Origin: Deltaproteobacteria bacterium
GTDB taxonomy: Bacteria > Myxococcota > Kuafuiibacteriia > Kuafuiibacteriales > Kuafuiibacteriaceae
Direction of reading: 5' to 3'
Assembly (NCBI GenBank): GCA_016703535.1
Contig: JADJBV010000002.1
Coordinates: forward strand, 1,860,001-1,924,000
DNA length: 64,000 nucleotides
Position 1 is the stretch's first letter. Every line of letters starts with the position of its first letter. Of the stretch, positions 9,155 through 17,433 are shown piece after piece. The notes below the pieces were generated by a model that was not told where the DNA came from, ran no database searches, and saw only the letters and a program-made list of their open reading frames with translations. Position numbers and translations under genes: made by a program.

Positions 9155-10354
9155 ATGCGGCGCGAACGGCTGTTTTCCGAGATCGAAGGCCTGGTGGCAG
9201 GGCTGCGAACCATCCGGCACGACCTGCACCGACACCCCGAGCTGGGCTTCGCCGAACACCGGACCCAGTCGGTGGTGCGGGCCGAGCTGGAGCGTTTGGG
9301 GTACCGGCCCCGGCCCTCGGCCGAAACCGGGTTGATCGCCGACCTCCACGACGATCGACCGCCACTGTTGGCGTTCCGGGCCGATCTGGACGCCTTGCCC
9401 ATCCAGGAAGACCTCCCCCTGCCTTACCGTTCGATCCACGACGGTCGAGCCCACAAGTGCGGGCACGATGGCCACACCACCATCCTCCTGGGCGTGGCGG
9501 CGGTTCTGGCTCGGATGAAGGACGAAATCCCCGGTAATATCAGGCTTTTGTTCCAGCCCGCCGAAGAGGGGGTCCGGGGCGGTGGGGCCCGGGTCATGGT
9601 CGAGGAAGGGGCCTTGGTCGGGGTGAAGGAGGTTTATGGCCTCCACAACTGGCCCGCCTTCCCCGAGGGGGAGGTGAGGGTGACCGCCGGCCCGATCATG
9701 GCGGCGATCCACCGCTTCGACATCGTCCTTCGGGGCAAGGGCGGCCACGGGAGCCAACCCCAACTCTGTCGGGACCCGATCGTCGCGGGCGCCCAGCTGG
9801 TGACCGCCCTCCAAACCTTGGTGTCCCGGGAGCTCTCCCATCAGGGCGGCGCCGTGGTCAGCGTCGGCAGCTTCCAGGCGGGCACCACCGACAACATCAT
9901 CCCCGAAACCGCCCGGCTGAAGGGCACGATCCGCAGCTTCGAACCGGAGATCACCGCCCGGATCTTGGAGCGGTTTCGGGCGGTGTGCCGCGGGGTCGCC
10001 GAGGCCATGGGGGTCCAGGCCGACGTCGACCTGCACGCCGGATATCCGGTGTTGGTCAACGACCCGGGTTGCGCCCAGGCGGTTCGGGAGGTGGCCGAGC
10101 GGGTGGTGGGGCCTGGCCGGGTTGGGGGGGCGGGCTTGCCCATCGCCGCCAGCGAAGACTTCGCCTATTTCAGCGCCGCGGTCCCCGGGGCCTATTTTTT
10201 CCTCGGCGCTGGCCAGCCTGGCGAAGAGACGCCGATGTGCCATCACCCCAACTTCGACTTCAACGACCGGCTGATCCCCCTCGGGATGGAGATGTTCCTC
10301 GGTCTCGTGGCGGACCGACTGCCCGCTTTACAAGCGCGGGGCGACGGCCCCTAA
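9155..10354 (+). CDS. M20-family metallo-aminoacylase/amidohydrolase
   Basis: 399 residues from the ATG at 9155, which gives the typical M20D start (RHDLHRHPELGFAEHRT). Metal ligands are visible in KCGHDGHT, QPAEEG and GLHNWP. The dimerisation domain insert lies at about 185-300. Relatives hydrolyse N-acyl-amino acids, hippurate or indole-acetyl amino acids. No signal peptide is present, so it is cytoplasmic. It diverges from the FHA-GGDEF gene, with 82 bases between them. The cytochrome lipoprotein gene follows after 8 bases, but a functional link is not obvious. Confidence 0.9.
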   Translation: MRRERLFSEIEGLVAGLRTIRHDLHRHPELGFAEHRTQSVVRAELERLGYRPRPSAETGLIADLHDDRPPLLAFRADLDALPIQEDLPLPYRSIHDGRAHKCGHDGHTTILLGVAAVLARMKDEIPGNIRLLFQPAEEGVRGGGARVMVEEGALVGVKEVYGLHNWPAFPEGEVRVTAGPIMAAIHRFDIVLRGKGGHGSQPQLCRDPIVAGAQLVTALQTLVSRELSHQGGAVVSVGSFQAGTTDNIIPETARLKGTIRSFEPEITARILERFRAVCRGVAEAMGVQADVDLHAGYPVLVNDPGCAQAVREVAERVVGPGRVGGAGLPIAASEDFAYFSAAVPGAYFFLGAGQPGEETPMCHHPNFDFNDRLIPLGMEMFLGLVADRLPALQARGDGP

Positions 10355-10362
10355 CTGACCGA

Positions 10363-11856
10363 ATGTCGGTAAGGGGGTGGATCGCGGCGGCCGTGGCCCT
10401 CTTGGCCTGGGCCTGCGCCGCCGAACCCCTCGCGCCCCTGGACGCGGGCCCAGGGGACACCGGCGCGCCTGACCTCGGGGGCCCGGTCACCGGTTCGATC
10501 GACGGCGGAGGCCCGGACACCGGCCCGGCCGACAGCGGCACGGTCACCGGGCCGATCCCAGCCTATCCCCAGCGCCCCGGAGATCCGGCCCGGGGGTATC
10601 AAGTTTTGGTCAACGGCGGGTACGTCGGCTGTGGCCTCCCGTATTCGGCCTATCGGCAGGTCACTGGGCCCGCGCCTCAACACCTGCGCCTGCCGGGCCG
10701 CAACACGCTCAACGCCGACCTGCCGTACAACTTCACCGCCTTCGTGACCTCCAGCAGCGTCACCGTCGCCAACCCCAACTGCTTCTCGTGCCACGCTTCG
10801 GTGTTGAACGGGCAAGTGGTCGTCGGCCTGGGCGACTCTCGAGCCGACTTCACCGACGACCAGGCGGCGGCCGCCGAGCTGGCGGGCTTTTTGGTGATGG
10901 ATCCCAAGGAGCGGGTCGAGTGGCGCAAGTGGGCCGATCGGATCGGCGCCATCGGTCCATATATTCAAACGAAGGTGATCGGCGCCAACCCGGCCGACAA
11001 CTTGGCGGCGGCCCTGTTCGCCCACCGGGACCAAAACACCCTCGCTTGGTCGGCCACCCCGCTGCTCGAGCCACCGCCGACCCGACCGACCCCGGTCGAC
11101 GTGCCGCCGTGGTGGCGCATGAAAAAGAAGAACGCCATGTTCTACACGGTGGCCGGCCGGGGCGATCACGCCCGGATGATGATGACCGCCTCGGTGCTCT
11201 GCGTTGACTCGGTGCAACAGGCCCGGGCCATCGACGCCGAGTTCCCCGACGTGCGCGCGTACATCGCCAGCCTCGAGGCGCCGCCTTTTCCGGGGCCGAT
11301 CGATCCCACGTTGGCCGCGGCAGGAGAGGAGGCCTTCGACACCTATTGTTCCCGTTGCCACGGCACCTACGGACCCGACGGCGAATATCCCAACCTGGTG
11401 GTCGATCTGGCCGAGGTCGGGACCGATCCGGAGCTGGCGGTGGGCGCCGGTTATTACGCCGAGCGTTTCCGCAACTGGTTCAACGGCTCCTTCTACGGCG
11501 AGTTGGCCCAGCTGGTGCCGGTCACCGGATACTTGGCGCCGCCCCTGGACGGAATTTGGGCCACCGCTCCTTATCTCCACAACGGTTCGGTCCCGGATTT
11601 GCCGACCCTGCTCGATCCACCCAGCCGTCCCACCTACTGGTCCCGCACCTTCGATTCGGCCGACTATGATCTGTCGACCTTGGGCTGGCGTTATGCGCGC
11701 TCCACCGTCGGCCAAGACGGTGAACCCAACGCCACCCGGCGCGCCCGGCTCTACGACACGACCTTGCCCGGGTATGGCAACGGCGGGCACAACTTCGGCG
11801 CCCGCCTCACGCCCCAGGAGCGGATGGCGGTGATCGAATACTTGAAGACCTTGTGA
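10363..11856 (+). CDS. Dihaem c-type cytochrome lipoprotein, distantly RoxA-like
   Basis: 497 residues. A signal peptide ends in a degenerate lipobox (LLAWAC), followed by an Asp/Gly-rich linker of about 45 residues. Two haem c sites are present, CFSCH at 140-144 and CSRCH at 329-333. A C-terminal segment ATAPYLHNGSVPDL is typical of large dihaem cytochromes, including the RoxA/RoxB rubber oxygenases and MauG-like peroxidases. A Met-rich stretch (MMMTASVL) could supply an axial ligand. It is likely anchored at the outer or inner membrane facing the periplasm or exterior. A rubber-oxygenase role is not established by this reading. Confidence 0.7.
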   Translation: MSVRGWIAAAVALLAWACAAEPLAPLDAGPGDTGAPDLGGPVTGSIDGGGPDTGPADSGTVTGPIPAYPQRPGDPARGYQVLVNGGYVGCGLPYSAYRQVTGPAPQHLRLPGRNTLNADLPYNFTAFVTSSSVTVANPNCFSCHASVLNGQVVVGLGDSRADFTDDQAAAAELAGFLVMDPKERVEWRKWADRIGAIGPYIQTKVIGANPADNLAAALFAHRDQNTLAWSATPLLEPPPTRPTPVDVPPWWRMKKKNAMFYTVAGRGDHARMMMTASVLCVDSVQQARAIDAEFPDVRAYIASLEAPPFPGPIDPTLAAAGEEAFDTYCSRCHGTYGPDGEYPNLVVDLAEVGTDPELAVGAGYYAERFRNWFNGSFYGELAQLVPVTGYLAPPLDGIWATAPYLHNGSVPDLPTLLDPPSRPTYWSRTFDSADYDLSTLGWRYARSTVGQDGEPNATRRARLYDTTLPGYGNGGHNFGARLTPQERMAVIEYLKTL

Positions 11857-11867
11857 CCCCAGGGACC

Positions 11868-13847
11868 TTAGGCGCTGAGCGTCGTGGGGGCCCGGAGGTC
11901 CAAGGAACCGGTGAGTTCGTTGCCGATCCAGCGGTCGATGATCACCTTGAGTGAACTCCAGGCGACGGGTTTGGTGAGGAAGTCATCCATCCCCGCGGCC
12001 AAGCAGATCTCGCGGTCACTGGCGCTGGCATTGGCGGTCAAGGCGACGATCAGGTTGCGGCGTCCCCGCTCGGCGGCGCGGATCCGTCGGGTGGCCTCCA
12101 GCCCGTCCACCATCGGCATCTGCACGTCCATCAAGATCAGGTCGTAGGCGTTGGAGAGGGCGAGGCGGGCCGCGGTTTCTCCCTCGTCGGCGATGTCGAT
12201 CTGCTGCACCCCCAGGCGGCTCAACATCTTGGACGCCACCTTACAGTTGACGGGGTTGTCGTCGGCCAACAAGACCCGCACCGCTGGGCTGGCGGCCCGG
12301 GTCGGCGGAGCCACCGAACGGCTGACCACCTCGGGGGCGGCCGCCAGCTCCAGGTCGATCTCGAAGGAGAAGCAAGAGCCCTTGCCTTCCGTGCTGGTGA
12401 CCGAAATTCGACCGCCCATACACTCGACCAACTGTCGACAGATCGCCAAACCCAAGCCGGTGCCGCCGAAGCGGCGGGTGGTCGATCCGTCGGCTTGGCT
12501 GAAGCGCTCAAAGAGCCGGCCCAAGTGAGCCGCGGGGATCCCGATGCCAGAGTCGATCACCGCAAACTGGAGGGCGGCCCGTCCGGCCTTGGACCGGAGC
12601 AAACTCACCTCCAGCCGGACCCCTCCCTCTTGAGTGAACTTCACCGCGTTGCTGAGCAGGTTGATCAAGATCTGTCGGAGCCGGGTGGGATCACCTTTGA
12701 CCCAACGAGGGACGCCCGGGCCCAAGCTCCAGTCGAGGCTCAGGCCCTTTTCCCAGGCCTTTACGCCGACGATGGCGCGGCAGTCTTTGACCAGGCTCTC
12801 GAGGTCCAGGGCCAGGGACTCGAGCTGCAGCTTGCCGGCGTCGATCTTGGAGAAGTCGAGCACGTCGTTGATCAAGCCCAGGAGGACCTCCCCCGAGTGC
12901 ACGATCACTTGCACCAGCTCCTTTTGTTCGGTGTCGAGTTCGGTCACCGCCAAGAGCTGAGCCATCCCGATCACCCCGTTCATCGGCGTGCGGATCTCGT
13001 GACTCATGGTCGCCAAGAACTCGCCCTTGGCCCGCGCCCCCGCGTCGGCGGCCTCCATCGAGGCGACCAGCTCCCGTTCGGCGGTGCGGCGATCGGTGAC
13101 GTCGCGGACGATGCAGACGGCCTCGCTGCGCCCATAACCCATGACCCGGGCCTCGAAGTGGTGCTCCACCCCGGAGCTGAGGCCCAAGGTGTACTCCAAC
13201 TCCTGGATGGCGCCGGTGGCCACCGCTTGTTGCACCGCCTCCAAGATCTGGTCTTGCAGTCGGGTCGGCAGGGCCAACTGTTTGATCGAACGTCCGACCA
13301 CCTCGTGGGCCGGGGGCATCAGGCCAGGGTCATTTTCGGCGGGCTTGTAGTCGATGAAGATGCCGTTGACCGTCAGGCGGAAGGTCATGTCCGGGATGGT
13401 GTGGGCCAGGGCCTGCAAGCGGTTGTTGGTCTCGCAGACCCGCTGGACGTTGTTCCAGTCCGCGGTGACGTCGAAGAGCGCACCACGCAGGATTCGATCC
13501 CGTGGTTCGCCGAACACCCGAGCGACGACCCGCAGGCAACGGGTGGTGGCGTTGGGGAAGGCCACCAACACGTCGACGCGGAGCTCTTCGCCGACGATCG
13601 CGGCCGCCGCCCTCCGATGCAGCGACTCTCGATCAACCGTGTCGATGCGTGACCAACACAGCTGGGCCGCCTCGACCGGATCGTTCGGTGGGTCGTTCAA
13701 GCCGAAGAGCACGTAGCTGTTCGGCGAGAGCTCCAGGTGCGGAGTGTTCAGGCGCCAGGACCAGGTCCCTACGCGGCCGGCTTCTAGGCACTGCTCGTGG
13801 TTGGTCGGATCTTCGCGGGACCAACCCCGGAGGGCTTCACTCCTCAT
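11868..13847 (-). CDS. Hybrid histidine kinase, PAS-PAS-HisKA-HATPase-REC
   Basis: 659 residues, no membrane helices. Two PAS-like domains span about 20-130 and 145-265. The DHp helix has the phospho-acceptor His in ATMSHEIRTPMNG. The HATPase carries NLLSNAVKFT, DSGIGIP and GGTGLGLAICRQ. The C-terminal receiver (about 530-645) has its Asp in LILMDVQMPMVDG. This is a cytoplasmic phosphorelay kinase that would need an HPt protein. A stand-alone HPt is encoded at 61.6 kb, but pairing is speculative. The gene is monocistronic and convergent with the cytochrome gene, 11 bases away. Confidence 0.93.
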   Translation of the reverse strand: MRSEALRGWSREDPTNHEQCLEAGRVGTWSWRLNTPHLELSPNSYVLFGLNDPPNDPVEAAQLCWSRIDTVDRESLHRRAAAAIVGEELRVDVLVAFPNATTRCLRVVARVFGEPRDRILRGALFDVTADWNNVQRVCETNNRLQALAHTIPDMTFRLTVNGIFIDYKPAENDPGLMPPAHEVVGRSIKQLALPTRLQDQILEAVQQAVATGAIQELEYTLGLSSGVEHHFEARVMGYGRSEAVCIVRDVTDRRTAERELVASMEAADAGARAKGEFLATMSHEIRTPMNGVIGMAQLLAVTELDTEQKELVQVIVHSGEVLLGLINDVLDFSKIDAGKLQLESLALDLESLVKDCRAIVGVKAWEKGLSLDWSLGPGVPRWVKGDPTRLRQILINLLSNAVKFTQEGGVRLEVSLLRSKAGRAALQFAVIDSGIGIPAAHLGRLFERFSQADGSTTRRFGGTGLGLAICRQLVECMGGRISVTSTEGKGSCFSFEIDLELAAAPEVVSRSVAPPTRAASPAVRVLLADDNPVNCKVASKMLSRLGVQQIDIADEGETAARLALSNAYDLILMDVQMPMVDGLEATRRIRAAERGRRNLIVALTANASASDREICLAAGMDDFLTKPVAWSSLKVIIDRWIGNELTGSLDLRAPTTLSA

Positions 13848-13888
13848 CGTGCCTGTTGTTTCGACCGGTTCCGTGGATCCTCAAATCG

Positions 13889-14911
13889 CTACCAGACCGC
13901 TCCGGTGAAGGTGAGGCGCATCCTACGCAGGGCAATTGCGCCCGAGGTCGGGTCCACCCGGACCGCTTGCAGGGCCGACCCAGGCGTAAAACACCCGGTG
14001 AGGTCGAGCACCACGATGTCTGCGGTCCAGTCCTGGGACATGGTGGCGGTGTCGCCGCAGCCGGTCGCCGGGTTGTAGACGTCGAAGGTGACGCCGGAAC
14101 AACAGGCTCGGCTGCGACCCTCCAGCTCCACGGTGGCGGTGGTGTAGCTCTGCATCGAAACCAGGCCGAACATCAGCTGGAGTTCGCTCGAACCGCCGAT
14201 CTCGAGGACGTTGCCGCCGATCGGATCGTTGACCACCGACATGTTGTTGAAGCGATCCCAGGCCTCGGCGCCGTTACCTCCCCCCGTGAAGTCCCAGTCG
14301 TTCGGTGACCAACCCGGGGAGGCCGAATAGGTCCACGACGGGGAAGACGGCGAAAAGGCGCTTTGGTAGTTGATCTCGATGAAGAGGTCGCCGGCGCCGA
14401 GCCCGGTGTCGGGCACCATCGCGTCCAAGGGCACGCCCGAGTCGACGAACCCGGAGTCGAAGGCGCCCGAGTCGACGAACCCAGAGTCGAAGACGCCCGA
14501 GTCGACGAACCCGGAGTCGAAGACGCCCGAGTCGACGAACCCGGAGTCGAAGACGCCCGAATCGACGAACCCGGAGTCGAAGGCGCCCGAGTCCACCGGC
14601 AGTGATCCTCCATCGTCGGATCCGCCGTCCCCGGGCGCACCGCCGTCGCTAGGGGCGCCGGTGTCTTCGAGGGCACCGCTGTCCCCTTGCTGGCCGCCGT
14701 CGTCGCCCCAGGCGTCGGGCCGGTCTCCGCCATCGCCGACATCGAAGGTTGAGCCGTCGCCGGGGCTGCCGTCTTGTTTGGCTCCGGAGTCCACTCCAAC
14801 ATCCAAGCGGCCGCCGTCGCGGAAGCCGTTCCCGCCTCGGGGATCTTCGCCGCATTGGCAGGCCGCCACCACCCACAACCCGAGCAGCCATCGCCTTCGC
14901 ATCTTGGCCAC
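13889..14911 (-). CDS. Lipoprotein with tandem-repeat Asp/Gly/Ser linker
   Basis: 340 residues. The signal peptide ends in a good lipobox (VVAAC). A low-complexity linker to about residue 175 contains five tandem copies of a ten-residue unit, FDSGFVDSGV with small variations. A globular domain of about 165 residues follows (LFIEINYQSAFSPSSPSW onward) with two or three Cys pairs and predicted beta-strands. This lipoprotein-linker-domain plan is typical of myxobacterial surface proteins. Function unknown. The gene follows the ComEA-like gene on the same strand by 27 bases. Confidence 0.75.
   Translation of the reverse strand: MAKMRRRWLLGLWVVAACQCGEDPRGGNGFRDGGRLDVGVDSGAKQDGSPGDGSTFDVGDGGDRPDAWGDDGGQQGDSGALEDTGAPSDGGAPGDGGSDDGGSLPVDSGAFDSGFVDSGVFDSGFVDSGVFDSGFVDSGVFDSGFVDSGAFDSGFVDSGVPLDAMVPDTGLGAGDLFIEINYQSAFSPSSPSWTYSASPGWSPNDWDFTGGGNGAEAWDRFNNMSVVNDPIGGNVLEIGGSSELQLMFGLVSMQSYTTATVELEGRSRACCSGVTFDVYNPATGCGDTATMSQDWTADIVVLDLTGCFTPGSALQAVRVDPTSGAIALRRMRLTFTGAVW
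14434..14593. repeat. 30-bp tandem repeat, five copies plus a partial copy
   Basis: Period 30 from 14434 to 14583 with a ten-base partial copy. Copies differ at only one to three positions. It lies in frame inside the lipoprotein gene, so copy-number change would shorten or lengthen the linker by ten residues without a frameshift. Confidence 0.9.
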
Positions 14912-14938
14912 CCTACGCGGGATGGCGGGCCCTCCTAC

Positions 14939-15244
14939 TCAGTCGGATGGCCGACGGGGTGGCGGGGAAGATCGGGGCCCGGCCGGCGTAGCGGGGCCGA
15001 TCCGCAGGCGCGGGCGGAGGCGCTCCAAGGTCTTTTTGCCGATGCCCCGGATCTGACGAAGTTCCTCCAGGCTTCGAAAGGGCCGTTGGGTCCGGCGGGC
15101 CACGATCGCCAGCGCCTTTTTGGGGCCGATGCCGGGGAGCTCGACCAAGGCGCCGGCCGGAGCTTGGTTGAGGTCGAGGGTGACGGTGCTGGAGTGGGTG
15201 GGGTTGGCGGCCAAGAGGGCCACCGAAAACCAAAAGGACAACAT
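14939..15244 (-). CDS. ComEA-like secreted helix-hairpin-helix DNA-binding protein
   Basis: 101 residues from the ATG at 15244; that start gives a clean signal peptide (MLSFWFSVALLAANP). The mature part is a ComEA-type pair of helix-hairpin-helix motifs (LDLNQAPAGALVELPGIGPK and IRGIGKKTLERLRP). ComEA binds incoming double-stranded DNA in the periplasm during transformation, working with type IV pili, which this organism encodes in the same window. The tail after the motifs is short and Pro/Arg-rich. No comEC lies nearby. Confidence 0.8.
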   Translation of the reverse strand: MLSFWFSVALLAANPTHSSTVTLDLNQAPAGALVELPGIGPKKALAIVARRTQRPFRSLEELRQIRGIGKKTLERLRPRLRIGPATPAGPRSSPPPRRPSD

Positions 15245-15303
15245 GGGCCCCGCTAGTTCAAGGGGCGGGCCAAGCATCCGCCGCGGCGGAAGCAGGCCAG
15301 TTC

Positions 15304-15351
15304 GTCCGGTTTCGTCCGAAATTCGGACGCGGGTTCGAAATCCGAACGGAC
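15304..15351. promoter_or_regulatory. Dyad-rich upstream region of the TRAP transporter gene
   Basis: GTCCGAA-A-TTCGGAC (15314-15328) is a perfect inverted repeat with 7-base arms. It is nested between outer GTCCG (15304-15308) and CGGAC (15347-15351). Further TTCG/CGAA half-sites lie between. It lies 50-100 bases upstream of the GTG start, where a regulator site or 5' leader hairpin would be expected. No regulator gene is adjacent. Confidence 0.4.
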
Positions 15352-15402
15352 CTCCACCCGCAACGAAAATCTGCGACTCCCGGGCCGCAAAAGCCGGAGC
15401 TT

Positions 15403-17310
15403 GTGACCGGCATCGCCGAGTTTTTTCTTGCGTCGGCACAGTCCGCCAGTCACCCTCCCGCCACCGTGTCCGGCACCAGCGTCGCGCCCGCCCCGCCGCC
15501 CCAAACCCGGCTGGGCAAGGTGGCGTTGGGCCTCGAAAACGGCCTGATCAACGCCGTCTTCGCCCTGATGATGTTGCTCCCGGTGGTGGAGATCCTCTCC
15601 CGCAAGGTGTTCGGCCGGGGCATCACCGGCTCGGCCGCCGTCGTGCAGAACTTGACCTTGTGGGCCGGTTTTTTGGGCGCCTTGTTGTGCACCCGAGAGA
15701 GCAAACACCTCTCCCTCTCCACCGCCGAACTCCTCCCGGCGGGCCGGCCTCGGGAGTTCGCCCGGGTCTTCACCCACTCGGTCGCCGCCGCCATCACCGG
15801 CCTGCTCGCTTACTCCAGCTTTGTCTTGGTGGTCGCCGAGTCGGAGGGCCACCAGATGATCGTCGGCAGCTTGCCCTTTTGGGTGAGCATCGCCGTCATG
15901 CCCTTCGCCTTGGGGTTGATGGCCGTCCGCCTGATCTGGATGGCATCTCCCCATTGGTTCGGCCGGGCCATTCCCCTTTTGGTCGGGGCCAGCGCCTTCG
16001 CTTTGTCTTTGGTCGGTGAGGCCGCGCCCTCCTTCGGTTGGCCCTTGGCCCTGATCTTGGGCTTAGCGGTGTTGGCCGGGGCCCCGCTCTACGTCGCTTT
16101 TTCGGGCCTGGCGATGTTGTTGTTTTGGATGGAGGACGTCCCCATCGCTTCGGTCCCGACCGAAACGTTGCGTTTGGTGATTCAGCCGACCTTGCCGGCG
16201 ATCCCGCTCCTCACCGCCGCCGGCTACATCTTGGGTGAAGGCGGCGCCGCGGTCCGTTTGGTGCGGGTCTACCGGGCCTTCTTTGGCTGGATGCCGGGTG
16301 GCCTGGCCATCATGGTGTGTTCGGTCTGCGCCATCTTCACCGCCTTCACCGGCGGCTCGGGCGTCACCATCTTGGCCTTGGGCGGTTTGGTCCTGCCGAT
16401 CTTGCTCGAAGAAAACTACCCCGAAGGCTTCAGCCTCGGGCTGGTCACCGCCTCCGGATCCTTGGGCTTGTTGTTCCCGCCCAGCCTCCCGGTGATCCTC
16501 TACGCGATCGTCGCCCAGATCCCGGACATCAACCACCTGTACCTGGCGGGCCTGGTCCCCGGGGCCTTGATGATCCTGATGGTCTGCGCCTACGGGGTGT
16601 ACGTCGGCATCCGCTGCAAAGCGCCCCGCACCGCCTTCGTCCCCAAAGAGGCGGCCCAAGCCTTGTGGACCGCCAAGTGGGAGGTGGGCCTCCCCATCGT
16701 CGTCGGCGGCGCAATTTTGGGCGGCTTCGCCACCATCGTCGAGTCGGCGGCGGTCGCCTTGTTCTACGCGGTGATCGTCGAGGTGGTGGTCTTCAAGGAC
16801 ATCCCGCTCAAGAAGTTGCCGGAGACCGTGGTCCGGGGCGCCACCTTGGTGGGTTCGGTGTTGATCGTGCTCGGCGTGGCCTTGGGCCTCACCAGCTACC
16901 TGGTCGACGCCGACATCCCAGCGGCGGTCATCGCTTGGGTCCAGGCCCACATCGAGACCCAGTTCGGCTTCTTGTTGGCCCTCAACGTGATGCTTTTGGT
17001 GTTGGGCAGTGTGCTGGAGATCTATTCGGCGATCGTCGTCCTGGCGCCGTTGGTCGCGCCTCTCGGTGAGTCCTACGGCGTCGACAAGATCCACCTGGCG
17101 ATCGTGTTTTTGGCCAACCTGGAGCTCGGCTTTTTGTTCCCTCCGGTGGGCCTCAACCTCTTCTTGTCCTCGACCCGCTTTCAAAAGCCTCTGCCCCAGC
17201 TCTACAAAAACGCCTTCCCGTTTTTGGTGATCATGGCCTTGGCGGTGTTGTTGACCACCTACGCGCCGTCCTTGACGGTCGGCATGTTGGCCCGCTTCGG
17301 CATCCAATAA
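15403..17310 (+). CDS. TRAP transporter, fused DctQ-DctM membrane subunits
   Basis: 635 residues from a GTG. Residues about 40-190 form the four-helix DctQ-like small subunit. The remainder is the DctM-like large subunit with about 12 helices (ALGGLVLPILLEENYPEGF, LLFPPSLPVILYAIVAQIPD). Fused QM subunits import carboxylates or similar solutes with a Na+ gradient and need a periplasmic DctP binding protein. None is encoded in this window, so the substrate is unknown. The gene appears monocistronic, with 122 bases before the signalling block. Confidence 0.92.
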   Translation: MTGIAEFFLASAQSASHPPATVSGTSVAPAPPPQTRLGKVALGLENGLINAVFALMMLLPVVEILSRKVFGRGITGSAAVVQNLTLWAGFLGALLCTRESKHLSLSTAELLPAGRPREFARVFTHSVAAAITGLLAYSSFVLVVAESEGHQMIVGSLPFWVSIAVMPFALGLMAVRLIWMASPHWFGRAIPLLVGASAFALSLVGEAAPSFGWPLALILGLAVLAGAPLYVAFSGLAMLLFWMEDVPIASVPTETLRLVIQPTLPAIPLLTAAGYILGEGGAAVRLVRVYRAFFGWMPGGLAIMVCSVCAIFTAFTGGSGVTILALGGLVLPILLEENYPEGFSLGLVTASGSLGLLFPPSLPVILYAIVAQIPDINHLYLAGLVPGALMILMVCAYGVYVGIRCKAPRTAFVPKEAAQALWTAKWEVGLPIVVGGAILGGFATIVESAAVALFYAVIVEVVVFKDIPLKKLPETVVRGATLVGSVLIVLGVALGLTSYLVDADIPAAVIAWVQAHIETQFGFLLALNVMLLVLGSVLEIYSAIVVLAPLVAPLGESYGVDKIHLAIVFLANLELGFLFPPVGLNLFLSSTRFQKPLPQLYKNAFPFLVIMALAVLLTTYAPSLTVGMLARFGIQ

Positions 17311-17433
17311 CGCCCGAACCAGGGCGGCGGTTGACCCTGGGATCGGCCGAGTTCCTTGTCTCGCTTCGAGGCGCTCCGGGGAGGATCAACCCCCATAAGT
17401 TCAGGACCCGACGCAGGGGCCGATTGATCCAGC

